Source: Paramoeba atlantica (lineage: Eukaryota > Discosea). From it: 64,000 nt of DNA. Position numbers and translations under genes: made by a program. Positions 36,001 to 44,797 of this stretch are shown piece by piece. The stretch lies in contig CDRNVI010000002.1 of the NCBI GenBank assembly GCA_977017575.1, positions 744,001-808,000 on the forward strand, written 5' to 3'. Position 1 is the stretch's first letter. Each line of letters opens with the position of its first letter. The notes under the pieces were generated by a model, which worked only from the letters and a program-made list of their open reading frames with translations, had not been told where the DNA came from and searched no databases.

Positions 36001-37896
36001 TTTACATCTCGTAATGCCCCCTTTGACCGCGGTGCCTTAAGTGCACTATTAAGTCCTCTTCTTCCTCTTCTTCTTGACAAAAGCGCAGCGATTCGAGGAC
36101 AAGCCGAAAGCATGTTAGAATACGTTGTACCGAACGTCGGATACGATGCTGCTGTTAGGGCGACTCTGGTGCTTAAACCTGTCGAACAACAACTCATTCG
36201 TGATTCTCTTGATCGCTTCAAGGGAATAAGTTCTGACTTAGACGTCAGTATTACGGCGCAAAAAAATGAGAGCAACGCTCAACCCACCATACATGAATCA
36301 GTGCACTTACCACAAGAAAATCGAACAAATGTACACGTAGATTCGGGCAAGAAAGCTGCGAAACAGAGTGAAGAAGTAAAGACTGAAGTTTTTCTGCATG
36401 TGAAAAAAGAGGGAGTCATTCCAGTTAGTGCCGAAAACTCCAACTTAGTACCTTCCAATCCTTCACAAGGTTCTAAGGTGGGGGTACGTGGTGAACTCGA
36501 CGACCATAACGTCCACGATTTTTCTAAATCAAACTCTACTATATTCAATTCAAAACCAAGGCAAAATGTGGAAGTAGGTCTGACTGCACCGATGACCTTG
36601 CCGACTGAAGTAATACCAGCACCAGCATCTCACAGTTTACGAGAATCGTGTCACATTATTGGGTATGGAGCGATCGAGCAAGCTCTTTATCAATGCCAGG
36701 AATGGATTCGGGCGCTACAAGGTACAACGCCCATAGCCTGCCTCATTAGCGAAAAGGAAGTTTCTTCGCTCTTTCGTGCGTTGCTACATAGATTGCACAA
36801 TGTTCTCGAAAACATTGCTGTGAATACCAAGCCTGCCTTTCAAAGATTGGTAGGGGCTCTACAGGCTCTTGCAAAACGTAAAGATTTAGTGAGCCGCATG
36901 AGGACCGTCGATCTCCAGGAGCATTTCGCCAGCATGCTACAAGCCTTACTTGAGAGCAACAATGTTGAGGATACGAGTTTCTCCAAGTCACTAAATTCAC
37001 TCATTCTAAGCATGATCGAGTGTAGTGAACTTTCATCGTGCCTTGAGTCTCTCATTTTACGCCTTATTGTTGTTACCCGGAGCTACTTTGTTTCCACAAC
37101 GCGTTCGAATCACAAGCTGGTTGAAATCACGGTGAAATGTCTGCTTAAGGCTGGTCGCCGTATGAATCAAGAATTGCCATTGGAGTACAAAGCTGTGTTA
37201 TCCGCAGCTCATCGTTTTCTAAGAGATCACCCGCCTTCCTCCTTTGAGGGCAAGGATGACCTTGCACTACGCACGATAAAGACCCTTTTGTATGATATGA
37301 CGCGAATATCAGGGCCCGCCGTGCGAACCGCGTGTGAGGAATTATCTCCAGAAGGTTCTATGATTTCAAGTTTTGTTGAACTCAACTTGCGAAAACTATC
37401 CATTTCGGCGTCTGCCTCGCAGAGTACCCCAGCGAAAAACTCATTCGTACCCCCCGTCCAACTTTCCGAGAAGCAACATACCCCATGGAAGGCGAAACCG
37501 AGTGGGGAAACTTCTGCTCCCGCGGCACCCATACCGAACTCAACACCGACTCGGTCTCTCGCCGGTGCGTTCACTCCGCAGCATCGAAGAGCCGCGAGTC
37601 CCTTGACGCATCCGCCGGGCTCCGGGCCACACGCCACAGCCACACCTGCGGATGATCCTCTCCAGGGGATCTTCGGTAAAATTCGAATGCTCAACCACAC
37701 GGAACAAGGCATGAGGGAACTTTACCAGTACGCAAAGTGCAACCCAACGGTCGACATGGGACCGCATTTCTATCGATGCAGTGAGGCGTTTCAGACTTAT
37801 ATTGCCCGTCGCTTGAAGAAATATTTCGATGAAGAAGTGCGCTCAGGCACTCTCCCGGCGGATTTTCCTATTCCTATTCCAAGTCTACAACGTTAA
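33085..37896 (+). CDS. XMAP215/Dis1/CLASP-like TOG microtubule polymerase
   Basis: 1603 aa, the largest gene in the window. Arrays of HEAT-like TOG domains lie at about residues 15-240, 280-475, 555-815, 845-1075 and a divergent one at 1175-1420, with the W-K-x-R hallmark (HKEWKARKVGYERL; WSVRRDAVRYML). The C-terminus has the chTOG/MOR1 signature (LQGIFGKIRMLNHTEQGMRE, YQYAKC, IARRLKKYF). The family adds tubulin at plus ends in spindle and cytoskeletal arrays. Composition is typical AT-balanced coding DNA with only a faint island at 37.4-37.7 kb. Confidence 0.93.
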   Translation: MDTEYPETADVDYSEYPLKDLLSHKEWKARKVGYERLRDLSATSNLPDPLQYVELIPSFLKEPNVAVLEVAFEALHGLLKQLNVPHSVEDSVLSTLCEKGLSGRPRALRATLDALVELVTMGNGQAVVEVLLLHASSKSPKGRHGVLQAVRRLLQEFGSVFDSKLKPLLKSLTTLVNDSDKNVRREALGVFVELYRHIGDAIRPFLADLRDVQKEELEKEFAGISNTQPQNYRPLHGNLPDVAVTKASFIHDESQTVPTTLVAATPLADIELHDATPVLSKLPKAFIGTVMNKGLKWQERNEMVQENLTPLIKAPRLKEDDYTELVKCLRSLVLDSQLPLQVVGIRSIGSLASGLSTYFSPYVRLVAPCLFDKFKEKKKAHLEALWSTLNTFLDCVLSFSDIFDDWEIAVTSKVPHQRVNALEWACTALTKHNNATHTNRIRQASSLIKKLLSDDKAEVRSSSQKLQSVLNGCKIENQAAKTRPEVHEPLRKIHEKDARVRERTPSKLQGGTHAKLFKTVNKEVSSLIVDQSPAKVNTQVKFLSTLVKPYSFSETIGLESKPRECDEAVNDLTTCFPHEIITQLSNRDWSVRRDAVRYMLETVRSWSESEVIGSIESLVSLLHYSPSWKENNMYTLVEMLSLLKALLIPLSQSTIIPSFIARLMIEGPFPRLIDSRCQPTIYEIYDLVAKMHGSQFLVTHVAYLTSKNISNAKLACEGLLYMQHSIEQHPSDPTDTSLIVHMGKMGLAHLQPSVREVTAILVTAASRVNKENLAKHMEEIKPQLRGALESSIDRVLDNHSGRNPYSTSASTKTNYSSQVSSKDNIDLTSNELVKKFERCADWQDYSKLLKLLESELSCQQKPIKFSCLGELVKHFCVRLEEPNKNIVLETLHLMLLLFHAIEGGIKPVCRVVIMSTMPLLGDLKPALRQAAFDLAEVCVQHGNFDTIVPVMLRGMCAESTHARQLALELALLFTSRNAPFDRGALSALLSPLLPLLLDKSAAIRGQAESMLEYVVPNVGYDAAVRATLVLKPVEQQLIRDSLDRFKGISSDLDVSITAQKNESNAQPTIHESVHLPQENRTNVHVDSGKKAAKQSEEVKTEVFLHVKKEGVIPVSAENSNLVPSNPSQGSKVGVRGELDDHNVHDFSKSNSTIFNSKPRQNVEVGLTAPMTLPTEVIPAPASHSLRESCHIIGYGAIEQALYQCQEWIRALQGTTPIACLISEKEVSSLFRALLHRLHNVLENIAVNTKPAFQRLVGALQALAKRKDLVSRMRTVDLQEHFASMLQALLESNNVEDTSFSKSLNSLILSMIECSELSSCLESLILRLIVVTRSYFVSTTRSNHKLVEITVKCLLKAGRRMNQELPLEYKAVLSAAHRFLRDHPPSSFEGKDDLALRTIKTLLYDMTRISGPAVRTACEELSPEGSMISSFVELNLRKLSISASASQSTPAKNSFVPPVQLSEKQHTPWKAKPSGETSAPAAPIPNSTPTRSLAGAFTPQHRRAASPLTHPPGSGPHATATPADDPLQGIFGKIRMLNHTEQGMRELYQYAKCNPTVDMGPHFYRCSEAFQTYIARRLKKYFDEEVRSGTLPADFPIPIPSLQR

Positions 37897-38323
37897 AAAG
37901 AGCTTCTGCGGGTTGTAGAGCAGTTGCATAAAAGTAGATCTCTTTCTTAGACACGTAGAGTGCACACACGTATCATGTTTTTTTTAGAAACAGCTCGCCC
38001 GAGTTGTGCAGTTCGGTGTGGCAAATTCTACGTACTTGTCTTCATACATTGAGCAATGTTGCAAGGCGGATAATGATATTTTGTATTTGCACTATCGCCT
38101 ATAACACTTATAGGAAAATACTTAGATTTAATGCGATAAGTTGATTATTACGCCCTAAAAATTTGTTGTGGTGTTATTATTAAAAACGTGAAAAAAATTG
38201 CTTTTTTAGTTACGGCACGCTGCGTTGATAAACCACTGCAATCTTTTATTTTCTTCCAATATCTAAGGCGTATGTTTACATACCAATCAGTCTTGTAACA
38301 TATCTCTGTTGAACGCCATTCGA
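37897..38323. other. Spacer, nothing recognised
   Basis: AT-rich with no ORF; an in-frame TTG extension of the next gene to 38309 is unsupported. Confidence 0.5.
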
Positions 38324-38995
38324 ATGTCTGTGACTCCCGGCAATTGTGAAGGCGAAAAGTGTTCCTGGTCGAAGGCCCTATTGTTAGCGCTGTTTAATCA
38401 ACAAATGGTTCGCGTGCACGAACTTCTCAAGGAAGTGTCCCCGTTGACAACATCAGATTTACAATTACCTGACCAAAGCATCAGTTTTTCTCATGTGCGT
38501 TACGCTGTAGAGGCCGATATTTCTACGGACGATCTCTCAATTCTTCTTTGTTTATGTACCCCCAGTGATTTTACAAGCTGTGTGGCCTTTGTTTCACTCA
38601 ACTACACAAGCTGCAAAAACGATGTACTGCATGATACTATAAATCGTCTTTCATCTCAAGAGAGGGAAATGCTTTCATGGATGTTACTACTCCTTGTCAA
38701 CGAACACCGGTGGGAATATTTTAACTTGCTGTGCTCGAATGGTGTACTGCCGCCATCGCATGACCAAACGATATGGACTTCTTTATTCGAACTATCCCTC
38801 AAGGAGGGAACGTCAGAATGGATTGAGGCTGGATTAGGAAATGCCGAAGTGCAGACTCAACCTAGGATAAGTCCCGAATTGGCTGCACAAATCGTGAACA
38901 AATGTGATGTGCATTTAAAAAGTGGGATTTTGGAGCCTCAAAAACACGATTTGATTAGGTCTATTCGGCGTTCAATTTTAAATTCTCTCCAATAG
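38324..38995 (+). CDS. Unidentified helical protein
   Basis: 223 aa from ATG 38324. Mostly helical with Leu-rich amphipathic stretches (SKALLLALFNQQMVRVHELL; EMLSWMLLLLVNEHRWEYFN) and a basic end (RSIRRSILNSLQ). It might be a helical-repeat adaptor or complex subunit. No signal peptide or known motif. Confidence 0.6.
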   Translation: MSVTPGNCEGEKCSWSKALLLALFNQQMVRVHELLKEVSPLTTSDLQLPDQSISFSHVRYAVEADISTDDLSILLCLCTPSDFTSCVAFVSLNYTSCKNDVLHDTINRLSSQEREMLSWMLLLLVNEHRWEYFNLLCSNGVLPPSHDQTIWTSLFELSLKEGTSEWIEAGLGNAEVQTQPRISPELAAQIVNKCDVHLKSGILEPQKHDLIRSIRRSILNSLQ

Positions 38996-39527
38996 TCAGC
39001 AATGTGGTATTAGTGGATGATGAAGATGAGATCAAATACCCCGTTCAGGGAGATCATCTAATTCGCTAGTGGCCGATTTGATGGTGCTTATCCATTTCCG
39101 GACCCGGACTTTATTATAACAGACGCATTTCTTCATTATGTCAGGATTCGAATAATACGCCGTTTGAACTCATCCTTCTCTCTTTCACTCTCAAAAAAAG
39201 GAAAACACTTTTCCGACAGTTTCGAATTTCTTTTCGAACAGTTTCGAATTTCTGAACAGTTTCGAATTTCCTTTGGAGGACCATTTCGATAGTTACAGTA
39301 ATGTGTAGTTAGTAGTACAGTAAGTAGTACACTGTAGTGTGTATTTTATCATAGCCTGAAAGTGCAGTGAAAATGTTCAACATAGTGCATACAGTTTGTA
39401 TAATTTTTTCATGCCATCACTCTATACAGTAAAAAGCGGCTCGTATTATTTGTAATAAGTGTAATTATCACTGCGCAGAATAAAAAAAACGAAGTATAAA
39501 ATGGTTTCTTAATTACACCATTAACCC
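38996..39527. other. Spacer with GAACAGTTTCGAATTTC repeat
   Basis: Three direct copies of (GA)ACAGTTTCGAATTTC at about 39214-39275 with small spacers. A three-codon uORF (ATG 39501) precedes the COQ9 start. No other gene. Confidence 0.55.
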
Positions 39528-40220
39528 ATGATTTCCACCATTCGCGGTGACATTCTATGCAGATCTCTGAGGCATATCCCAGCTCTTGGCTTTACTCGAG
39601 AAACCTTTGAGACGGCAGCGAGAGAAGCTAGACTCTCTCCTATGAGCATCTCTTCAATTTTCCCCCGAGGACCTGTCGAGCTCGTTGAGTTTGTCCTCCA
39701 AACGGCAAACAAATCGACAGTATGCGCCTTACAAGAATTAATAAGCTCCGCGCAAAATTCTGAAAGCTTAAATGAAGTTCAAGGGACTAAGGGTGTTCAG
39801 TCGGCATGTAGAACGCGTTCAAGCGAATGGCAAAAGGATTTACATTCACAATATACTAGCTTGAAGCCAGAGATTATCCCATCTCTCTCTTCAGCGGATG
39901 TGGTGAAGCATGGACTTTCGCACCGTATTTCTTGCATCATACCGTACGCCGCACACTGGACTACAGCGATACGATTAGGGCTTCAGCCAAAGTCCATAGC
40001 ACGGGTATTATGCCTTACACGAGAGCTTGCGGATGAGATTTCCTACTACGCAGAAATATACGAGGTGGCAAACTATGGAATACGGTGGTACATGAAAAGG
40101 GGAGTTCTAATGGGGTTATATGCTGCAGCTGAAATTCATATGGTGGGAGACAATACGGTTCACAAAAGATCAACTCATGAATTTATAGGGAAGCAAGTGG
40201 ATATGTTATGGAAAGCGTAA
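39528..40220 (+). CDS. COQ9: COQ9-family ubiquinone biosynthesis protein
   Basis: 230 aa. Starts with a basic, Ser/Arg-rich mitochondrial-type leader (MISTIRGDILCRSLRHIP). A TetR-like helical domain (ALGFTRETFETAAREARLSP ... FPRGPVELVEFVL) and the COQ9 C-terminal lipid-binding helices (ADEISYYAEIYE, YGIRWYMKRGVLMGLYAAAE, HEFIGKQVDML) follow. COQ9 binds isoprenoid intermediates and works with COQ7. It lies two genes before SCO1, another inner-membrane biogenesis factor. Confidence 0.88.
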   Translation: MISTIRGDILCRSLRHIPALGFTRETFETAAREARLSPMSISSIFPRGPVELVEFVLQTANKSTVCALQELISSAQNSESLNEVQGTKGVQSACRTRSSEWQKDLHSQYTSLKPEIIPSLSSADVVKHGLSHRISCIIPYAAHWTTAIRLGLQPKSIARVLCLTRELADEISYYAEIYEVANYGIRWYMKRGVLMGLYAAAEIHMVGDNTVHKRSTHEFIGKQVDMLWKA

Positions 40221-40507
40221 ATTGTGTTTTTCCGCTTCTTTCATCATTTCCTCACTTCTAGTACGCTAAGTAAGGATACCGCCATGTTTTCGAGGGTATG
40301 TTCCAATCAATATGAAGTCAAAAACTTCCATGTACATGTAGTGGGCAACACTTGTAAATGAAAGTAATAGCGCATGAGACTCGTGCTCCCTCCTTGGAAT
40401 ACCAACTTACATGTGTTGCAAATTCGCACTCCAAATCATATCTCTTTTCGTGGACTAGGGATACTCCCGCATTCCTCGTGTGGGATATACCTTCGTGGAG
40501 AAGCTAA

Positions 40508-40876
40508 TTCTGGGATTCGGTGGCGCTTTCGTTGTGCTTTATTTTTCGATTACTTTCCTTCGATCCCTTTCTTAATAGTACCACTGCGCATGTTTCCTTC
40601 AAGTTTCTTCCTCCAAAATCCGTCAAAAAGGTCGCCACTCAACATCGTGAAATATCGAAAATAACGTTCTTGGAATCTCGTGGAAAGACAGGGTTCCCCG
40701 AGCTTGACATTCGAAGCTACATGTCCCAAAATATGATAGAGTTTTTCATACAGCAGAAGATCAAATATAGAGAAGCGAGCGGGGATTATGTCTCTGACTT
40801 TTCCCCAATCTGGCTTTCGCTCGTATTATTAAATAGTTTGAACTTTTTCATCGGTATGTTCATTATCAAAGTATAA
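40508..40876 (+). CDS. Possible small membrane protein ending 2 nt before SCO1
   Basis: The frame is open from 40508 to TAA 40874-40876. The only ATG that gives a compact product is at about 40721 (MSQNMIEFFIQQKIKY...), 51 aa ending in a transmembrane-like helix (WLSLVLLNSLNFFIGMFIIK). A longer product would need GTG 40520 or joining to another short frame that starts at ATG 40374. Stop and SCO1 ATG are separated by GT only. It may be a tiny respiratory-complex protein or simply an open 5' UTR. Confidence 0.3.
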   Translation, partial: FWDSVALSLCFIFRLLSFDPFLNSTTAHVSFKFLPPKSVKKVATQHREISKITFLESRGKTGFPELDIRSYMSQNMIEFFIQQKIKYREASGDYVSDFSPIWLSLVLLNSLNFFIGMFIIKV

Positions 40877-40878
40877 GT

Positions 40879-41667
40879 ATGTCCCGGGCATTTAGTTATG
40901 CTGGAAAATTTGCGGGGTTGATCCTTTTTCCTCCTCTTGGCGCTTACACCATATCAAAGGCAATGGACTACTTTTCACTCGTGCATCATGAATCCACTAA
41001 ACTATCTGTTTCGACACCTCGAAACTCAATTGGTGTACCCGATCACTCGACGTCGTTCGTCTTACGCCGCACATCCGATGGGAAGGAACTTTCGGAAAAA
41101 CATTTTCTTCGTGAGACTACTCATTGGACTCTTCTCTATTTCGGCTTTGCACAGTGCGTTGAGGTTTGTCCCAATAGTATCCGGTACATCTGCAGATTGA
41201 TCAAAGAAATACGAAATTCAGAAAAACAAATTGTAGGAAACAAGCGTGACGCAAAGGAATCTCTTGAAAACGAGGCCTCGAACGCCTTTCAGGAGAATGG
41301 TGGCAGTGCGAACAAAGTTCGGGGAGCATTCGTCACATTAGATCCCATTCGGGATGGGTCTCAGCAAGTTGAATTGTTTTTGAATACTCATTGTGACCGT
41401 TCTACTAGAGAATTTTTTGATGGTTATGCCGGGAATCCAACCGATACGACATCTGTGGCTCAAGTTTGGAGAGTTTATTTTTCATCACCAGAAAAGGATG
41501 AACAAAAATCTAACCCAGAGTATCAAATTGACCACTCCAACTTCATATTTCTAGTTTCTCCATCTGGAAAATTCGTTGATTTTTTTGCAAAAGATATGCC
41601 TGAAGAAATGGTTGTAGAAAAAATAAAAATGCACATGGAAGGCGCTTATGACATTGATGTGTATTAA
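40879..41667 (+). CDS. SCO1: SCO1/2 copper chaperone for cytochrome c oxidase
   Basis: 262 aa. An N-terminal membrane segment (FAGLILFPPLGAYTI) is followed by a thioredoxin-like domain with the copper ligands: C93-x3-C97 in GFAQCVEVCPNS and His219 in IDHSNFIFLVSP. A charged insertion at about residues 110-155 (RNSEKQIVGNKRDAKES) enlarges the loop compared with most SCO proteins. It delivers copper to the CuA site of COX2 in the mitochondrial intermembrane space. Confidence 0.92.
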   Translation: MSRAFSYAGKFAGLILFPPLGAYTISKAMDYFSLVHHESTKLSVSTPRNSIGVPDHSTSFVLRRTSDGKELSEKHFLRETTHWTLLYFGFAQCVEVCPNSIRYICRLIKEIRNSEKQIVGNKRDAKESLENEASNAFQENGGSANKVRGAFVTLDPIRDGSQQVELFLNTHCDRSTREFFDGYAGNPTDTTSVAQVWRVYFSSPEKDEQKSNPEYQIDHSNFIFLVSPSGKFVDFFAKDMPEEMVVEKIKMHMEGAYDIDVY

Positions 41668-41689
41668 ATCACTCACTCCGAGCATCTAC

Positions 41690-41830
41690 ATTTGAAGGGC
41701 TGCGGGTGTGATCTCGCGTGATCTCGCTTTTAACCTCGCCCGCAGCCCCTCATTTCTTAGCACCGTACCGCATAGCACGGTGTGCTTGTCACCTCACGGA
41801 GGTGGCCTACTCAAGTCCCCACTTTTACTA
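41690..41830 (+). ncRNA. Candidate structured RNA: three consecutive hairpins
   Basis: Hairpin 1: GGGCTGCGGG (41697-41706) pairs perfectly with CCCGCAGCCC (41739-41748); its loop holds two TGATCTCGC copies. Hairpin 2: CACCGT (41761-41766) with ACGGTG (41777-41782). Hairpin 3: CACCTC-ACG-GAGGTG (41790-41804). Locally GC-rich in an AT-rich spacer with no ORF. No tRNA cloverleaf could be fitted. It could be a snRNA/snoRNA-type gene or a regulatory structure. Confidence 0.45.
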
Positions 41831-42295
41831 CAGACCTCCCTGATTTAGGTGTATTCAAAGTAGGAAGACATCATCTCCCAAGACTTACATTCCATAGGTT
41901 ACACTGTTCTAATGATACAGACGTGCTGTTTCTCTGCTTTTTTGTTGTAAATATTGCAGCTGTGATACAAATTCTATTGTTTTCTAGCCGCGTGCAATAT
42001 GCCTTGAAAAGGCAACCTGAAAGAGTATTTTCTTCGCTCCTCTATAATGCGCTCTGACATTTCAGTCTAAGAACACCTCCGCGATCCTCCTCTGGAGTCC
42101 CAACGTTCATGCCAAAGACAAGGATTTTTTTCGAGTCTACCAAAGAAATGACAAGAGTTATTAGAAGAGCATCCCCCAAATCAAAGGAAGTATAGGGTTT
42201 TCAGCGGAATCTAACTCTTTGCTCTGATTCTTTTAAGTAAAATACTTAAACATCTTGAAATTTTTTAATATGTTTTCCTTTCGATCCTACAAAGC
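41831..42295. other. Spacer, nothing recognised
   Basis: No supported gene between the hairpin cluster and the next LRR gene. Confidence 0.5.
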
Positions 42296-43228
42296 ATGAT
42301 TAACTTTCTTTTGGTAGCGTCCTCCGTCATCGGGGCTGATCCGTCATCAAAAAAAGGCAGGGTACATAGCTCATTGCTTCCTCAACAAATGCAGCTCTCC
42401 GGTTTCATTCGAAACCTGTCTAATGTACCGGAATCATGGACAGCAGAAAATGACATTTGTCAGTGGGACCACGTGGTGTGTGAGCAGAACACAGTACGGG
42501 AACTTAACTGGCAGCGAAGGATTTTTGGATTCGGAAGCACTATGCCACTCAAGTTGCGGGGTAATATCTCATGGGAATATCTTCCACAAACGCTTCACGT
42601 TGTACGACTTGCCGAACAGGAGTTACAAGGGCAAATGAAAAGTGACCTTCCTCCCGAATTGCAACAGCTAATGATTAATGAAAATGACTTTTTGGGACCT
42701 CTGGATTACGATTTACTTCCTGAAACGATGAAACTATTCGTGATAAATGGTAACTATTTGGGCGGTAGCACGGATCTCGCTCATTTGCCACATGGGATGC
42801 AAAGGTTCGAAGTTCCCAGAAATAACATTAAGGGAACTATTTGCATGGCTCTTCTACCGCGCGGTTTGATGTGTCTCAATTTGAAAAAAAACAATTTTAG
42901 CGGCTTGATCCATTTATCGGAACTTCCGCGCATGCTTATGATAATGTCCCTGGGGTGCAATAGATTCGAAGGAGATCTTGTATTAAAGAATCTACCACCT
43001 CTTATCAGTGATGTCGACTTAAGTGGAAATCAACTACGAGGGAAATTACTTTTGGAAGGTGTTCCAATGAAACTGAGTGTGTTACATCTTAACGGAAATC
43101 TTTTTACAGGAGTTGCGGATTTTCGTGGCCTTCCACATGGACTCAGGAAGGTAACTATTGATCGTGTGGAAAGCTTAAAATTTATTCCCGATCCACCAAA
43201 TTTTCCTGTTCAAATCACCAATGAATGA
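42296..43228 (+). CDS. LRR surface/secreted protein, divergent (LRR copy 4)
   Basis: 310 aa. Clear signal peptide MINFLLVASSVIGAD. The cap is a variant (LLPQQMQLSGFIRNL, DICQWDHVVC instead of ACEWDGVTC), followed by about eight LRRs in the same LPxxLxxLxLxxNxFxG style (LPRGLMCLNLKKNNFSG). Ends without a membrane anchor, so probably secreted. It forms a pair with the next LRR gene. Confidence 0.82.
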   Translation: MINFLLVASSVIGADPSSKKGRVHSSLLPQQMQLSGFIRNLSNVPESWTAENDICQWDHVVCEQNTVRELNWQRRIFGFGSTMPLKLRGNISWEYLPQTLHVVRLAEQELQGQMKSDLPPELQQLMINENDFLGPLDYDLLPETMKLFVINGNYLGGSTDLAHLPHGMQRFEVPRNNIKGTICMALLPRGLMCLNLKKNNFSGLIHLSELPRMLMIMSLGCNRFEGDLVLKNLPPLISDVDLSGNQLRGKLLLEGVPMKLSVLHLNGNLFTGVADFRGLPHGLRKVTIDRVESLKFIPDPPNFPVQITNE

Positions 43229-43617
43229 GAACGTGACATACAACTCTATTTGTACTCAACCGCGTATAGTTTGAGCCTCAGTACATATTGAAAATAATTT
43301 TGGTGAAATTTTTATTCTGTGTCTAAGATGGAGGTGCCTTGAAATGTAGATGACAATTGAAGATAATCTCAGAATTTCTGATATCATAAATGTTTCGCTT
43401 CGTACTTGTTTTCTACTATCTTGTATTCTGTGAACTCTGATTCCTTTTTCCCTAATTTTAGGTAGTTTCTGGTCCAATAACATTTATCTCCTTTTACATG
43501 TACATTTCTATGTACGTTTCGTACGTTTTAGTAGCTTATCAATAACTTATAGGCCACTCCATCGCATAATACAATGATGGATTAGTGCTACATATCTTTT
43601 CAAATTTTCTCGATTTT
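43229..43617. other. Spacer, nothing recognised
   Basis: AT-rich; no ORF supported. Confidence 0.5.
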
Positions 43618-44418
43618 ATGCCAGTTTTAAGTTCGCTGTTGTTCACCCATGCCCACGCATTTTGTGTAGACCAACATTCAGGTTCCATGAAGGCTTCAAA
43701 AGTAAGGGGTACCACTCTTCCACTCGAATACTATCTTGAAAGTCTTGTTTCAAACATTGAGAATCCCCTTCCTTCATGGAATATATCTATTCCTGCCTGT
43801 GAGTGGCAAGGTGTAAGCTGCAAGGATAAAGAAGTACAAGCCTTAGAATGGCAAAAGATTAATATTGGGGGTCAGCTGAACTTCGCATCATTCAAATTCT
43901 TTCCTTTTTTGCAAAACATCGACATTGCATATACGTCTATCTCTGGTTCTATTACACTAGAATATTTTCCTGAGAGTCTTGAACTGATGACTCTCGCGCG
44001 GAACTCTTTTTCCGGACATATTGAATTGGCTTCTCTTCCATCGAATCTGCAAAAATGCAAGTTGTTTCACAACCAATTATCCGGAGAAATTGATTTAACC
44101 CGATTACCGTGCACACTGGAAGTTTTATCCCTCCATGAAAACATGTTTTCAGGGCCTGTAGATCTCACAAAGCTTTCTCCTAAAATGCGTCATCTGGTGC
44201 TTTCTGATAATAAATTTGAAGGCTCCATCGATGTGACTTCCTTCCCGGAATCTTTAGAACATTTCTGGATCGAAAAGAATCGGTTGTCCGGCATCGTAGA
44301 TTTAAGGTTAGTTTCTCAAAAGTTGGTATTTTTTAATCTTTCTGGGAATTATTTCAAGGAATTCATCGGCCCAGGTCCTCCTTGTGCAACGCTCTACCCG
44401 CAGAATCCAGAATTGTAG
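43618..44418 (+). CDS. LRR surface/secreted protein (LRR copy 5)
   Basis: 266 aa from ATG 43618; a GTG 33 bp upstream is less likely. Signal peptide MPVLSSLLFTHAHAFC. The cap is conserved (KVRGTTLPLEYYLESLVSN, IENPLPSWNISIPACEWQG) and about seven LRRs follow (LPCTLEVLSLHENMFSG). The end (GPGPPCATLYPQNPEL) keeps a single Cys. Closer to copies 1-3 than its neighbour copy 4 is. Confidence 0.82.
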   Translation: MPVLSSLLFTHAHAFCVDQHSGSMKASKVRGTTLPLEYYLESLVSNIENPLPSWNISIPACEWQGVSCKDKEVQALEWQKINIGGQLNFASFKFFPFLQNIDIAYTSISGSITLEYFPESLELMTLARNSFSGHIELASLPSNLQKCKLFHNQLSGEIDLTRLPCTLEVLSLHENMFSGPVDLTKLSPKMRHLVLSDNKFEGSIDVTSFPESLEHFWIEKNRLSGIVDLRLVSQKLVFFNLSGNYFKEFIGPGPPCATLYPQNPEL

Positions 44419-44797
44419 CCTACAGTTCACGCTATGGATCAGAAATTCTGCAATATATTATAAATTACGAATTGTTTACCAAAGATAATTGCTAAAAAAT
44501 GAAAAGCTAAATCACTCTGTACATATTGTAGCTGTGGTATGTGCATCATAAGAAGCGGTGATTCTTCCAAAGTTCATTCAATTTTGGGGTAATTTGGCAT
44601 TGTACGATTCTAAAAACTGATAAAAGGGTGGAGTTCTGAGAATGGTTTTACGCTATTAAGAGGGTTACAACCTGTTTTTATTTATCAAATCTCTAATCCA
44701 CATTGCAGTATAGTTCAAAGCTTTTAAGGCACAAAAACAAAACTTTTGGTTTGTGAGTATTTCGGCGCGTTTGTAATTCATCTCAATTTCATCTCAC
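44419..44797. other. Spacer, nothing recognised
   Basis: AT-rich; pyrimidine tract shortly before ATG 44798. Confidence 0.5.

Noticed and set aside
41759-41835. tRNA gene near the hairpin cluster (CAAGTCCCC looked T-loop-like)
   Set aside because: No acceptor stem, anticodon arm or proper T-stem could be formed.
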